A stretch of DNA of 64,000 bases from Symsagittifera roscoffensis (taxonomy: Eukaryota > Xenacoelomorpha > Acoela > Convolutidae). Location: contig NC_087065.1 in NCBI RefSeq assembly GCF_963678635.1, positions 60,042,754 to 60,106,753 on the forward strand, given 5' to 3'. Made by a program: the position numbers and the translations under genes. The first letter of the stretch is position 1. Every line of letters begins with the position of its first letter. Positions 1-10,887 of this stretch are shown here, piece after piece. The notes under the pieces were generated by a model. The model ran no database searches. It saw only the letters and a list, made by a program, of their open reading frames with translations, and had not been told where the DNA came from.

Positions 1-445
1 ACGCCTATTATACTTGATGCACGTCACGCGGTTGTTCGGTTATTGGTTAAACACTTGCACGTTAGGAATTTCCGTCAAGGCTTGGATTACATGCGTGCGG
101 TGGTTAATTTGAAATACGTTGTGTTAAATTTGCGATGGTTGCTGCGAAACATTGAAAATATTTGCGTTGCGTGCCGAAAACTCGTACGGAGAACATGCAG
201 ATCTAGAGGCATTGACCCCGAATCATTTTATCCTTGGTCAACACGCAGCGAGTTTTCCGTCGTTAAGTTTCGAAGAAAACTTCGACCATAACAAGCGATT
301 CGCCAGAGCGCAATCATACGCTAAAGCAATATGGACACGGTGGATGCGGGAATACGTTCCTTCCCTAAATAGGAGGGTAAATTGGCACAACCAATCAGAC
401 GTTAAGTTGAAAGCCGGCGACTTGGTTTGGGTTTATAGAGCCTGA
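1..445 (+). pseudogene. Truncated BEL/Pao integrase remnant (left)
   Basis: Two overlapping frames encode the integrase zinc-binding region (the segment with HLHVRNFRQGLDY and CVAC) followed directly by the C-terminal extension (LTPNHFILGQH, then RWMREYVPSLNRRVNW and GDLVWVYRA, the DUF5641-like region). The catalytic core between them is missing: the join at about 178-205 skips what is 7850-8410 in the fuller copy. The same join occurs at 8706-8735, so the deletion predates the duplication of this segment. Confidence 0.8.
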
Positions 446-637
446 CACTCCACGTAGACATTATCCACTCGCACGTATCATCAGACTGCACTACGGCAAG
501 GACGGATGCGCGAGATCCGCCGACATAAAGACCGTTACGAGCGAACTGACCCGCCCGACCGTAAAGCTCGCTCCCGTTCTTCCTTGTTTAAGGGTTGAGG
601 ATATTGCAGCGCAAATGTAAGCGAGAGTATACACGCA

Positions 638-740
638 TATAAAGTTGAACCAAAATGTAAATGCATATAGGGACAGTAGCCGAGCGTATACAGGGTGCGT
701 CCCGGCGGGTTTGATGCCGGTTCAAATCCCGCCTAGAGCA
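638..740 (+). promoter_or_regulatory. TATA box and tRNA-like segment in the BEL tail (left)
   Basis: TATAAAG lies at 638-644. About 27 bp after it begins a ~70 bp stretch with a Pol III A-box-like part (TAGCCGAGCGTATACAGGG) and a B-box-like part (GGTTCAAATCC at 719-729). It reads in the same direction as the element, so it resembles a tRNA rather than a primer-binding complement. The acceptor stem pairs poorly, so it is not a functional tRNA gene. Confidence 0.5.
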
Positions 741-2302
741 TTTCCTTTCTAGAACTCAAATATGCCCCGAAACTGGTGGGACGCTCCGTAACCAGGTTCG
801 AACCCCCCCCCAAAAAAAAAACTAGTTTAACCGTCTTTTCGCTCTAGTTTGGTTCAACCTTGATTAAGGCTGACCTTTAAAAAGAGCAATTTGTCTCAAC
901 GACAAATACTGGCCATTTTAGCAGCTTGCTTTGAGTTATGCAGATGTTTGAGGCCGATGTTACCGATGATGAAATATAATTTGAAAATTGTTCAAATTAT
1001 GGATTTCCAGAGTTATGTTTGCCGAGAAAATGACATGTAATTCAACTGTTTGAAAGTCGATATTTTTACGATTCGATTTGTGGAGATTTACGCGCACAAA
1101 GGCTACAACCGGATTTCTTACAAACTTTGTACGAGTTAGTTTTATCCAATTTTGGACAAATTAACAATCTTAAAACTAACATAATGAAAAACAAAATGGC
1201 TGCAGGTGAAATGTTCTAATAAATTTGAACTCAGAACATAAGCGTATTTCAAGCTGTATCAAAAATTTTTGCCATAATTTCTTGTTAAAAATCAAAGTTT
1301 GTTTGGGGGAAAAGCCGCCCCGCGCAAAATTATTCCGCTACTTTCTTCAACGTTGGGAACAAAAATGGTAATTCCAGTTGATGGTTAAATAAATTTAATT
1401 TATTGTTCCGACTTTCGATACGAAAGCAACGGAATATTTGTGCTCGGGATGGGTTTTTTCTTTCTTCAGACAAATTTTGACTTTTTAAATAGCCATTTTT
1501 GACGGAAATTTTTTATTTCGTTCAAAAGGTAACGTTATCCTGAGCTTAAGTTTGAAAAAATATTTCACCTGTGATTATTTTTTGTAAAGTTATGAGGGTT
1601 TAAAGATTGCCATTTTGGCCATTTTGACCAATTTGGGACAATTAACGCGCGATATAATTTGTGCAATTAACGCGTGAGCGGAGATTTAATCCGTCTTATA
1701 AATCGTTCCAATTTGGTTTAAGGAAGCTTATTTTTCATAATTGATTTGTTACAAGGAACGAAATTTATCCTTTTGTTTTTTATATGTCGTGTGGGGGGAT
1801 GATTTTCATAAAAATCTTCAAACAAAAAAAATTTCTTTTTTTTACTTTCAATTCTTTAATATTATTACTGCTCCATAAACCTTAAAAGGCAGTCGGAACA
1901 TTCATACGAGAAGTTTTGTTTCTTTTGCAAGTGAGACGAATTGTAGATTGATGAATACTTAAAAAATATAAGACTCAAAACCAAATTGGTCGTATATCAA
2001 GGCAAAACCCGGAATATTTTGATTGCACTTAAAGATCAATCAAAAACTATTGAATGAGAAATTGATAAAACAGTTGAACAGAAATTTTTTCATTAATTTT
2101 TTTCATTTCATTCTCCACCCTTCATGCAAAGTACACAGAAACGTGCGTAATGTATTATATCTTAATAATAAATCTATGTGATTTTCATCAAATGAACTCA
2201 ACTCTGAATGATTCAATACGCCGTTTCCGAGTGTTACAAAAACGCAAAAAATCTATCACAAATCGGCCAATATAGCGTTTTTCAAACGTTTAGGATCAGA
2301 AG

Positions 2303-3091
2303 AAAATTAAAAAGTTGTTTGAGAAACGTAGCAATCTCGAAAACGAACTTTATAAATGCTACGAAATAACTTTGGAATTTATAGAGAGTCAGAGTCGTTG
2401 CTCAAAAATTGATACCTAGATTGAAAAATGAAGGAACTTTATAGAAAAAGCGGTCGAGGTGAATGATGAATTGATTGATAAGGCTGCAAAAAGTGCCAAC
2501 CCCGGTGAATTGATACCGGCACAAGATATGTGGCTTCATAAGTTGACACAAAGCAACGATAGATTTCTGCAGGAAACAATCACTTATAAAACAAGTTTTG
2601 AGGCAATAACAGAGCCGGACAACATAGATAGCAGCTCAAAAATTTCTCATCATTCCGAAAAAAGTGAACAACCACAGTCGCATAAAACAGATACCCGTTC
2701 TAATTTGTTACACCGAAGCATCCGACATCAGCAATCGGGTTCTCAAAAATCTAGTCGTCATACCGCCGCTCCGTCGAAAACACTTTCTGAGAAAAAGCGC
2801 AATTTAATGATTTTAAAGAAACAACAAGAGGAACTTGAGAGGCAGGCAAAGGTGTCATTAAGACTGAAAGAGCAGCAAAACAAGATGAAACAATATTTTT
2901 TAGTACAACAAAGCAGTTTAGAGTTAGAACAACTGGCCGAAGAACACAGGAAAAAACTGGCAGAAATTGAGTTGAAAGGGCTTGAGTTAGAAGATGAGTT
3001 GTCGGAAATCAGCGAGAATGCTGAGGAAAGTGGTTTAACTCAAATCTCTCCACGAATAACAATAAACGAAAAGGATCGTACGCGTCACTGA
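2303..3091 (+). pseudogene. BEL/Pao gag, N-terminal coiled-coil part
   Basis: The open frame at 2459-3091 (about 210 codons) has a Ser/His-rich linker and then a long charged helix (QEELERQAKVSLRLKEQQ and onward, about residues 115-190), typical of the N-terminal Gag of BEL/Pao elements. Similar coding potential continues upstream from about 2303 (FEKRSNLENEL) but is interrupted by stops, so the ATG at 2459 is probably not the original start. The frame ends at 3091 and gag-like sequence continues in other frames to about 3240. Confidence 0.65.
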
Positions 3092-3351
3092 GTCGAATCG
3101 GTTGACCACAATCAGCCTGAATCTGTTGTAGTTTCCAATCAAGAGCAGCACGTTCGTTCGACAGCTCCTGAGGAAACTTATCCTGCATCAACAAATTACA
3201 TAGTCTCATCAAGTTTAACAGGAGTGAATAATGTCCAGGCCGCTTCTAGTGATCCGAGATTGTATTTCAGTAACCACATTTACGGACAACGCAGATTTCC
3301 GTTACTAATCCACTAGGGTTACAGCAGGTCATTCAACCTGTTTCTAATAAT

Positions 3352-4077
3352 TTGCCTCAGCAAACTTTTTTGTCCACTCATCCAAAGCTAGGTAATCCAA
3401 ACACAGGGTCAGTAGTCCCGGTAACTTCTGAAAACTATTTTGCTCCGACAACAGACGTTCCTTCTGGTGTAGCACCGTTCGTTCCTGCATCAACAACAAT
3501 TAATCAAGTTTCTTTAAGTCATCAAACTACAGTAGTGGGTAAAGCAAAATCCGCAATCGCTGAATATAGTCATAGCGGAGTACTAAATAAAGACGCATTA
3601 GCAACTCTTCAAAGAAAGTTCGGGCAGCCGCATGCTGTAGTAGGGGCTCATCTAGATAAATTGAGTAATTTTCCGCCGCTGAAAACGCATAACTCAGAAA
3701 ATGTAATTAACTTTTCCTCTGCAATTTCTAGACTTGTTACCGTACTTGGAGTGAATAATGCCCAGGCAGCTTCTAGTGATCCGAGATTGTATTTCAGTAA
3801 CCACATTCACGGACAACGACTTAATTTGTCGAATTTGGTCCAATCGCAGTTTTCCGTTACTAATCCAGTAGGGTTACAGCAGGTCATTCAACCTGTTTCT
3901 AATAGTTTGCCTCAGCAAACTTTTTTGTCCACTCATCCAGTGCTAGGTAATCCAAACACAGGTTCAGTAGTCCCGGTAACTTCTGAAAACTATTTTGCTC
4001 CGACAACATCTGCAGACGTTTCTTCTGGTGTAGCACCGTTCGTTCCTGCATCAACAACAATTAATCAAGTTTTTTAA
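3352..4077 (+). pseudogene. gag fragment, repeat units 1-2
   Basis: This is an open frame of 241 codons covering one linker, one DUF1759-like block and a second linker. It has no proper start and ends in a frameshift at the T-run before 4077. In intact BEL/Pao elements this block lies in Gag between the coiled coil and the protease. Confidence 0.7.
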
Positions 4078-4094
4078 GTCATCAAACTACAGTA

Positions 4095-4505
4095 GTGGGT
4101 AAAGCAAAATCCGCAATCGCTGAGTATAGCCATAGCGGAGTACTAAATAAAGACGCATTAGCAACTCTTCGAAGAAAGTTCGGGCAGCCGCATGCTGTAG
4201 TAGGGGCTCATCTAGATAAATTGAGTAATTTTCCGCCGCTGAAAATGCATAACTCGGAAAATGTAATTGGCTTTTCCTCTGCAATTTCTGGACTTGTTAC
4301 CGTACTTGGAGTGAATAATGTCCAGGCCGCTTCTAGTGATCCGATATTGTATTTCAGTAACCACATTTACGGACAACGACTTAATTTGTCGAGTTTGGTC
4401 CAATCGCAAATTTCCGTTACTAATCCAGTAGGGTTACAGCAGGTCATTCAACCTGTTTGTAATAGTTTGCCTCAGCAAACTTTTTGTCCACTCATCCAGT
4501 GCTAG
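4095..4505 (+). pseudogene. gag fragment, repeat unit 2-3
   Basis: This 136-codon frame holds the second DUF1759-like block (LRRKFGQPHAVVGAHLDKL). It is cut off by a single-base loss in the T-run near 4483, after which unit 3 continues in another frame. Confidence 0.7.
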
Positions 4506-5044
4506 GTAATCCAAACACAGGGTCAGTAGTCCCGGTAACTTCTGAAAACTATTTTGCTCCGACAACAGACGTTCCTTCTGGTGTAGCACCGTTCGTTCCT
4601 GCATCAACAACAATTAATCAAGTTTCTTTAAGTCATCAAACTACAGTAGTGGGTAAAGCAAAATCCGCAATCGCTGAGTATAGTCATAGCGGAGTAATAA
4701 ATAAAGACGCATTAGCAACTCTTCAAAGAAAGTTCGGGCAGCCGCATGCTGTAGTAGGGGCTCATCTAGATAAATTGAGTAATTTTCCGCCGCTGAAAAT
4801 GCATAACTCGGAAAATGTAATTGGCTTTTCCTCTGCAAACACTAAACATGTATCGACTAACGCTGCCGTCGGCGATATTCATAGCCAGGAGTCAACTAAA
4901 GGCCCCCTGCCAGTTGTATCACTCGCCGTCTCTTCGCATGCGACAATGACTAATGCCCTAGCTCTTTTCGATAGTGCATCCACGCACTCATGGGTATCCG
5001 CCGATCTCCATTTGGTTGGCACGTCTCCATTTGGTCTCCAATAA
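4484..5044 (+). pseudogene. gag repeat unit 3 and start of the aspartic protease
   Basis: The third DUF1759-like block is followed from about residue 120 by a different sequence with LALFDSASTHSWVS, the position of the BEL/Pao aspartic protease active site. The usual D-S/T-G-S reads D-S-A-S here. The frame stops at 5044; protease-like sequence continues in other frames to about 5460 (for example IIGQDFYHAIRP at about 5300), so the protease is broken. Confidence 0.7.
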
Positions 5045-5209
5045 AACGTCTACATTTGGTTGGCACTCCCGTTAGCCTCACCATAAAAGGATTCAGTTCT
5101 ACGAGCTTGATGAAAGCTCATCAGGTAAGTTTTCAAGTTTCCGCCGAAACGAATAATAGCGAATTTTCGTTTTTTTTGAGCTCATGTTAAGAATCATATT
5201 CGCATTGGA

Positions 5210-6279
5210 TCGGATAGCATTAGTATTCCTGATTTACAGGAAAAATACCCGCAGTTGGCTCCGATAAACCTATACATTATAAGTATGATGAAGTCGAAAT
5301 AATTATAGGACAAGATTTCTACCATGCCATAAGACCCGTTGAGTACCTTCTGGGGGAGGACTCTATTTCACCGTGCGCCGTACGCCTTCCGATAGGTTGG
5401 GTTTTAAGTGGTCCGTTACCGCCGTCCTTTAACTCGAACTCGTCTTGCTTTAAGTGTGTTGTCGAAGACATGTCTCTTGCGGGTCAAATTAAAACTTGGT
5501 ATGAGTTGGAGTCATATGGAGCCTTCAAGCAAGTAGATGCCCGTTCCGCCGCCGGCAAACGTGCTTTGTCGGTTTTGAAAAATGACACCTTTCACAATGG
5601 TGAGAGGTACATTGTACCAATGCTTTGGAAAGATAAAGAAAATCTTTCATCGAATAACTATTTTTCCTCCTTAGCTCAATTAAAGTCTTGGGAAAGAAGG
5701 CTAGATAAGGATCCGTCGCTCCGTGAGAAGTACGCCGAAACAATTAGAGAAGATATACAAAAAGGATATGTCATAACCGTTAAGGCACACGATCCCAAAT
5801 CACGAGCCGATTGTGAGTGGTATCTCCTGCATCACCCGGTGTTGAACACGAACAAACCCGGTAAGGTGCGCCGAGTCCTCATTGAGGCATCGAAGTGTCA
5901 TGGCGCTTCCTTGAACAAATCTCTGTTGGTTGGCCCAGATCTCCTTCAAAAACTCATTTTTGTACTTTTAAGATTCCGTCAGCATAAATACGCCGTTCCA
6001 GCTGACATTGAAGGGATGTTTTTACAGGTTGGAGTCCGTGAAGAAGATCAACCTCACCTTCGTTTTTTGTGGCGGGAGGACCCCACATCAAGTGTGTTTG
6101 TTCACCAATATACGCGTCATATTTTTGGTGCCCGTGACTCGCCGACTTGTGCGAATTTTGCTTTGCAGAATACTGCATCGGATCATCAAGCTGAGTACCC
6201 CGAAGCTGCTTCGGCTGTTGTCCAGAAGTTTTATACGTATATTTATCTGGAATCTTTTCAATTAGGGATGACGCCTTGA
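5210..6279 (+). pseudogene. BEL/Pao reverse transcriptase, N-terminal half
   Basis: The open frame 5470-6279 (269 codons) carries Pao-type RT signatures: WYLLHHPVLNTNKPGKVR at about residue 117, SLNKSLLVGPDLL, AVPADIEGMFLQV (first catalytic Asp region), LRFLWREDP and FGARDSPTCANFAL. The second catalytic motif (Y-x-D-D) should lie near 6236-6250, but the sequence reads FYTYIYLESF, so both aspartates are gone. The frame shifts just after it. The connection upstream to the protease (5210-5460) is in another frame. Confidence 0.85.
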
Positions 6280-6557
6280 AATTAGGTAGGGGTTTAGTCT
6301 CGTTGCTTAAACTAGGTTGGTTTCATCTGACAAAATTTGTCAGCAACGTGCCCGACGTAACAATTGCTCTTGATCGGGACAACCGTGAGTCCAATTCCAA
6401 TGTCAAAAATATTTGTAGGAGTCCAGACCAGTCGTCGCTTGTTCTCGGTCTTAAGTGGGATCACGTAAAAGATACCTTAGTCGTAAGTAAAGGGGTCGAT
6501 CGTCCACAAAGCAATCACCCAGCGTACCGTGTTGAGTTTTGTTTCCTCTGTTTTTGA
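6276..6557 (+). pseudogene. RT thumb/connection fragment
   Basis: The frame continues the RT after the frameshift at about 6270 with LGRGLVSLLKLGWFHLTKF, then the LGLKWDHVKDTL region, both typical of the Pao RT C-terminal side. It hands over to the next frame near 6530. Confidence 0.7.
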
Positions 6558-7431
6558 TCCAATTGGATTAGTGGCTCCGGATACCGTGAAGGCTCGCCTT
6601 CTATTAAAAGATATCTGGCGAATCAGCGGTCAAAAATGGGACGATGATCTGCCAGAGGAAATCAAGAAGCAGTTCCTTGAGTGGCACTCAGGTTTTCATT
6701 TGTTCGGTTCTCTGACAAAACGTCGTAGCTATTTTACAGGCACTTTTGACCGAATAGAACTTCACATGTTCGGTGATAGTTCGCAGGATGTTTTTTGTGC
6801 CGTCAATTTCCTATGTGCGCGACTTGCTAGCTCGCATCAGACCAAATTAGCCTTTGTGTTTGGCAAAGCCCGCGTTGCGCCTATGGAAACGCTATCTATT
6901 CCAAAGTTAGAGCTTCAAGTGGCTCTTCTTGCGACCCACTTAAAAGAAGAAATTTTGAAAGGTCTTACTTTCAAAGTTACGGATACTTTCATGTGGACAG
7001 ATAGTACCACTGTTCTTCAGTGGCTTAACTCCTATAATAAACTACCCGTTTTTGTTGGTAATCGCACTGGTGAGATTCTGGAGTCTGCTACCACTGATCA
7101 GTGGCATCACATACTTAGCGGCGATAACCCAGCTGATATCGGTACACGAGGGATTTCTTCGGAAGCCCTCAAGGAAAGCAGCTGGGTTACTGGCCCTAGT
7201 ATACTGAGAACAACTGATTGGCCGCTCAAGCCCGATACAAGGGTTATTGATAAAATAAGACTCAAAAGACCATCATGTGATATCGACATTTGTCTGAAAA
7301 ATTTGTCAAATTTCGTCGTCGAGGTTTTGACAGAAAAAAATCTTCCCATCGGAAAATGGGAGAGATTCAATTCAATTGTAAACTTCAAACGCAACAGTAG
7401 CATTTTTGTTAGGATGGCTGGCAACCCATAA
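6529..7431 (+). pseudogene. BEL/Pao RT-RNase H region
   Basis: This is the longest intact piece (300 codons). It has SSVFDPIGLVAP (RT-RNase H connection), ELHMFGDSSQD (RNase H-like first acidic site), PKLELQVALLA, TFMWTDSTTVLQWL and SGDNPADIGTRG, all expected for the Pao RNase H domain and the tether to integrase. The end is frameshifted near 7410. Confidence 0.85.
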
Positions 7432-8486
7432 ACATTTCCGGTCGAGTATACTAGAAATTACAGACCCGTGTGAAATGGATATTGCTGAACAGAAGCTCAT
7501 TTACTTGTCCCAGGGCGAGACATTCCTCAGTGAGCTAAAATTACTAAGATCCGGTAAAGTTATTACGAGGAATAGTCGGATCGCCAAGTATTCGCCGTTC
7601 ATATGACCAGCTGGCATCCTTCGACTGGGCGCATCAGCCGCTTGGTTAATTCCGGTTTCGATAGCAAGCATCCGATTATACTTGATGCACGTCACGCGGT
7701 TGTTCGGTTATTGGTTAAACACTTGCACGTTAGGAGTTTCCGTCAAGGCTTGGATTACATGCGTGCGGTGGTTAATTTGAAATACGTTGTGTTAAATTTG
7801 CGATGGTTGCTGCGAAACATTGAAAATATTTGCGTTGCGTGCCGAAAACGCAAAGCGCAAACCGTAGCTCATTTTATGGCTGATCTGCCCAATGAAAGTC
7901 TGGGTTACAAGAAACCTCCTTTCTCTAACACAGGTGTCGACTACTTTGGGCCGTTCCTAGTTCCAATCCGGGAAGTACGGAAAAGAGGTGGGCTTTTTGT
8001 TCACCTGTCTCACCACTAGAGCGGTGCACATTGAAGTGGTCCCCTTGCTCGACACAAGCTCTTGTGTGATGGGCGTGGAGATGTTTATTGCACGTCGCGG
8101 TACTCCTACTACCATCATGTCCGACAACGGCACGAACTTTGTTGGCACTCAGAAAGAACTCTTAGCTTGCGTTGAGAGTTGGAACAAGCTCGCACCCGCT
8201 GTTTTTGTTCAGAAAGGGATCAAGTGGAAATTCAATCTACCCAGCGCACCGCACCTGGGAGCGATTAATTCGGAGTGTCAAGCGCGTTTTGTATGATATC
8301 TTAGGCAACAGAAGAGTAACTGAGGAGGTTCTAAGAATCTCGCTGTGCCTTTTTGAGCGATCACTTAATGCTAGACCGATAACAGCCGTTAGTACCAATC
8401 CGCATCCGCTAGATCTAGAGGCGTTGACCCCGAATCATTTTATCCTTGGTCAACACGCAGCGAGTTTTCCGTCGTTAAGTTTCTAA
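7406..8486 (+). pseudogene. BEL/Pao integrase, frameshifted
   Basis: Pieces in three frames make up an integrase: the H-H-C-C zinc region (7690-7850; HLHVRSFRQGLDY, CVACRKR), the start of the core with GVDYFGPF (first Asp, about 7940), a frameshift after 7990, then TTRAVHIEVV and IMSDNGTNFVG (second Asp, about 8125), another shift near 8260, ERLIRSVKRVLYDILG (Glu region) and ALTPNHFILGQH. It ends at about 8527, where sequence jumps back to a second truncated integrase. Because of the shifts no active enzyme is encoded. Confidence 0.85.
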
Positions 8487-8571
8487 GAAAACTTCGACCA
8501 TAAGAAGCGGTTCGCCAGAGCGCAATCATACGCCTATTATACTTGATGCACGTCACGCGGTTGTTCGGTTA

Positions 8572-8974
8572 TTGGTTAAACACTTGCACATTAGGAATTT
8601 CCGTCAAGGCTTGGATTACATGCGTGCGGTGGTTAATTTGAAATACGTTGTGTTAAGTTTGCGATGGTTGCTGCGAAACATTGAAAATATTTGCGTTGCG
8701 TGCCGAAAACGCGTACGGAGAACATGCAGATCTAGAGGCGTTGACCCCGAATCATTTTATCATTGGTCAACACGCAGCGAGCTTTCCGTCGTTAAGTTTC
8801 GAAGAAAACTTCGACCATAAGAAGCGATTCGCCAGAGCGCAATCATACGCTAACGCAATATGGACACGGTGGATGCGGGAATACGTTCCTTCCCTAAATA
8901 GGAGGGTAAATTGGCACAACCAATCAGACGTTCAGTTGAAAGCCGGCGACTTGGCTTGGGTTTATAGAGCCTGA
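8572..8974 (+). pseudogene. Truncated BEL/Pao integrase remnant (right)
   Basis: The two overlapping frames (8572-8820, 8681-8974) repeat the 1-445 remnant, with the same fusion of the zinc region to the C-terminal extension. It sits immediately downstream of the fuller integrase. Confidence 0.8.
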
Positions 8975-9137
8975 CACTCCACGTAGACATTATCCACTCG
9001 CACGTATCATCAGACTCCGCCGACATAAAAACCGTTACGAGCGAACTGACCCGCCCGACCGTAAAGCTCGCTCCCCTTCTTCCTTGTTTAAGGGTTGAGA
9101 ATATTGCAGCGCAAATGTAAGCGAGAGTATACACGCA

Positions 9138-9240
9138 TATAAAGTTTAACCAAAATGTAAATGCATATAGGGACAGTAGCCGAGCGTATACAGGGTGCGT
9201 CCCGGCGGGTTTGGCGCCGGTTCGAATCCCGCCTAGGTCA
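9138..9240 (+). promoter_or_regulatory. TATA box and tRNA-like segment in the BEL tail (right)
   Basis: Same arrangement as at 638-740. Here the B-box-like part is the exact consensus GGTTCGAATCC. The sequence before it, GGCGGGTTTGGCGCC, could form a variable-arm-like stem. Confidence 0.5.
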
Positions 9241-10887
9241 TTTCCTTTCTAGAACTCAAATATGCCCCGATGGGACGCTCCGTAACCAGGTTCGACCCCC
9301 CCCCCCCCCCAAAAAAAAACTAGTTTAACCGTCTTTTTGCTCTAGTTTGGTTCAACATTGATTGCGGCTGACCTTTAAAAAGAGCAATTTGTCTCAAGGA
9401 CAAATACTGGCCATTTTAGCAGCTTGCTTTGAGTTATGCAGATGTTTGGGGCCGATGTTACCGATGATGAAATATAATTTGAAAATTGTTCAAATTATGG
9501 ATTTCCAGAGTTATGTTTGCCGAGAAAATGACATGTAATTCAACTGTTTGAAAGTCGATATTTTTACGATTCGATTTCTGGAGATTTACGCGCACAAAGG
9601 CTACAACCGGATTTCTTACAAACTTTGTACGAGTTAGTTTTATCCAATTTTGGACAAATTAACAATCTTAAAACTAACATAATGAAAAACAAAATGGCTG
9701 CAGGTGAAATATTCTAATAAATTTGAACTCAGAACATAAGCGTATTTCAAGCTGTATCAAAAATTTTTGCCATAATTTCTTGTTAAAAATCAAAGTTTGT
9801 TTGGGGGAAAAGCCGCCCCGCGCAAAATTATTCCGCTACTTTCTTCAACGTTGAGAACAAAAATGGTAATTCCAGTTGATGGTAAAATAAATTAAATTTT
9901 ATGTTCCGACTTTCGATACGAAAGCAACGGAATATTTGTGCTCGGGATGGGTTTTTTCTTTCTTCAGACAAATTTTGACTTTTTAAATAGCCATTTTTGA
10001 CGGAATTAATCAGAATCTTAGAAATCATTCGAATTTGGTTTAAGGACGCTTATTTTCCATAATTGATTTGTTACAAGGAACGAAATTTATCCTTTCGTAC
10101 TTTATATGTCGTGTGGGGGGATGATTTTCATAAAAAACTTCAAACTTTAGAAAAAAAAATTTCATTTTTTTTACATTCAATTTTTTAATATTATTACTGC
10201 TCCATAAACATTAAAAGGCAGTCGAAACATTCAGGGCTTCGCCCTGATACGAGCAGTCTTGTTTCTTTTGCAAGTGAGACGAATTGTAGGTTGATGAATA
10301 CTTAAAAAACATAAGGCTCAAAACCAAATTGGTCGTATATCAAGGCAAAACCCGGAATATTTTGATTGCACTTTAAGATCAATCAAAAACTTTTGAATGA
10401 GAAATTGTTAAAACAATTGAACAAAATTTTTTTCATTAATTTTTTTCATTTCATTCTCCACCCTTCATGCAAAGTACACAGAGACGTGCGTAACGTATTA
10501 TATCTTAATAATAGATCTATGTGATTTTCATCAAATGAACTTGGAAATTTGCATTAACTCAACTTGGAATAATTCAATACGCCGTTTCCGAGTGTTATAA
10601 AAACGCAAAAAATTGCGCCATATCTATCACAAATCGGCCAATATAGCATTTTTCAAACGCTTATGATTTAATAAAGAAATCGTAAGTTAACTAAAAGTAT
10701 CCGCACAGAAATGTTGTATGCTTATGGAAACTGTCATCGGATGCGTTGTAGAAAAAAGCGAACGTTACAAATCGCAGAATTACTCTATTCTGAAAAAAAC
10801 CTGGGAAAAACAAAAAAGGGTAGCAAACCTTTGAAGGACTAAGCTATCTGACCGGGGTTGCAAATTAGGACCAAAAACGAAAATTTA

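Larger units (their letters stand above)
1..2293 (+). repeat. Left copy of the long direct repeat (truncated integrase plus tail)
   Basis: It matches 8529-10665 almost base for base, apart from small indels. It contains an integrase remnant (1-445), a TATAAAG box (638-644), a tRNA-like segment (671-740), C- and A-rich runs near 806-822, and a 1.4 kb AT-rich non-coding tail. Similarity stops near 2293, where gag sequence starts. Compared with the right copy it lacks a short GC-rich hairpin near 1898 (present at 10232-10248). Confidence 0.8.
3220..4840 (+). repeat. Tandem triplication of a ~557 bp gag segment
   Basis: The same landmark starts at 3529, 4087 and 4643, giving periods of 558 and 556 bp. 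Each unit encodes a Pro/Thr-rich linker (GNPNTGSVVPVTSENYFAP) and a DUF1759-like Gag segment (LQRKFGQPHAVVGAHLDKL, then NFPPL). The first unit has lost about 30 codons around 3295. Unit 2 has a 1-base loss after 4065 and unit 3 a 1-base loss near 4483, breaking the reading frame. Identity between units is very high, so the expansion is recent relative to the element. Confidence 0.9.
1..10665 (+). mobile_element. Decayed BEL/Pao-type retrotransposon with long flanking direct repeats
   Basis: The order gag, aspartic protease, reverse transcriptase, RNase H, integrase and C-terminal integrase extension on one strand is the BEL/Pao order. The internal coding part runs from about 2300 to 8525. It is flanked by near-identical stretches (1 to about 2293 and 8529 to about 10665). 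Both flanks start with a truncated integrase and continue into the same non-coding tail. The window's first bases match the sequence from 8528 on, so the region reads like one full period (about 8528 bp) plus part of a second period of a tandem array. Multiple frameshifts and stops show that it is dead. Whether the flanks include true LTRs is unresolved. Confidence 0.85.
8529..10665 (+). repeat. Right copy of the long direct repeat
   Basis: It duplicates 1-2293. The join at 8519-8532 lies in the short shared string CATACGC, between the integrase C-terminal extension and the zinc region. Internal landmarks: TATAAAG at 9138-9144, tRNA-like segment 9171-9240 (B box GGTTCGAATCC), C-run then A-run at 9294-9319, and a GC-rich hairpin near 10232-10248 missing from the left copy. 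Its last ~45 bp (10619-10665) also begin the next repeat family. Confidence 0.8.

Noticed and set aside
1-2293. True 2.3 kb LTR
   Set aside because: The repeat starts inside a deleted integrase, lacks TG/CA ends that I can identify, and no primer-binding site was seen after it.
9171-9240. Functional tRNA gene
   Set aside because: A and B boxes are present but the acceptor stem does not pair well, and the segment is repeated within a retroelement tail.
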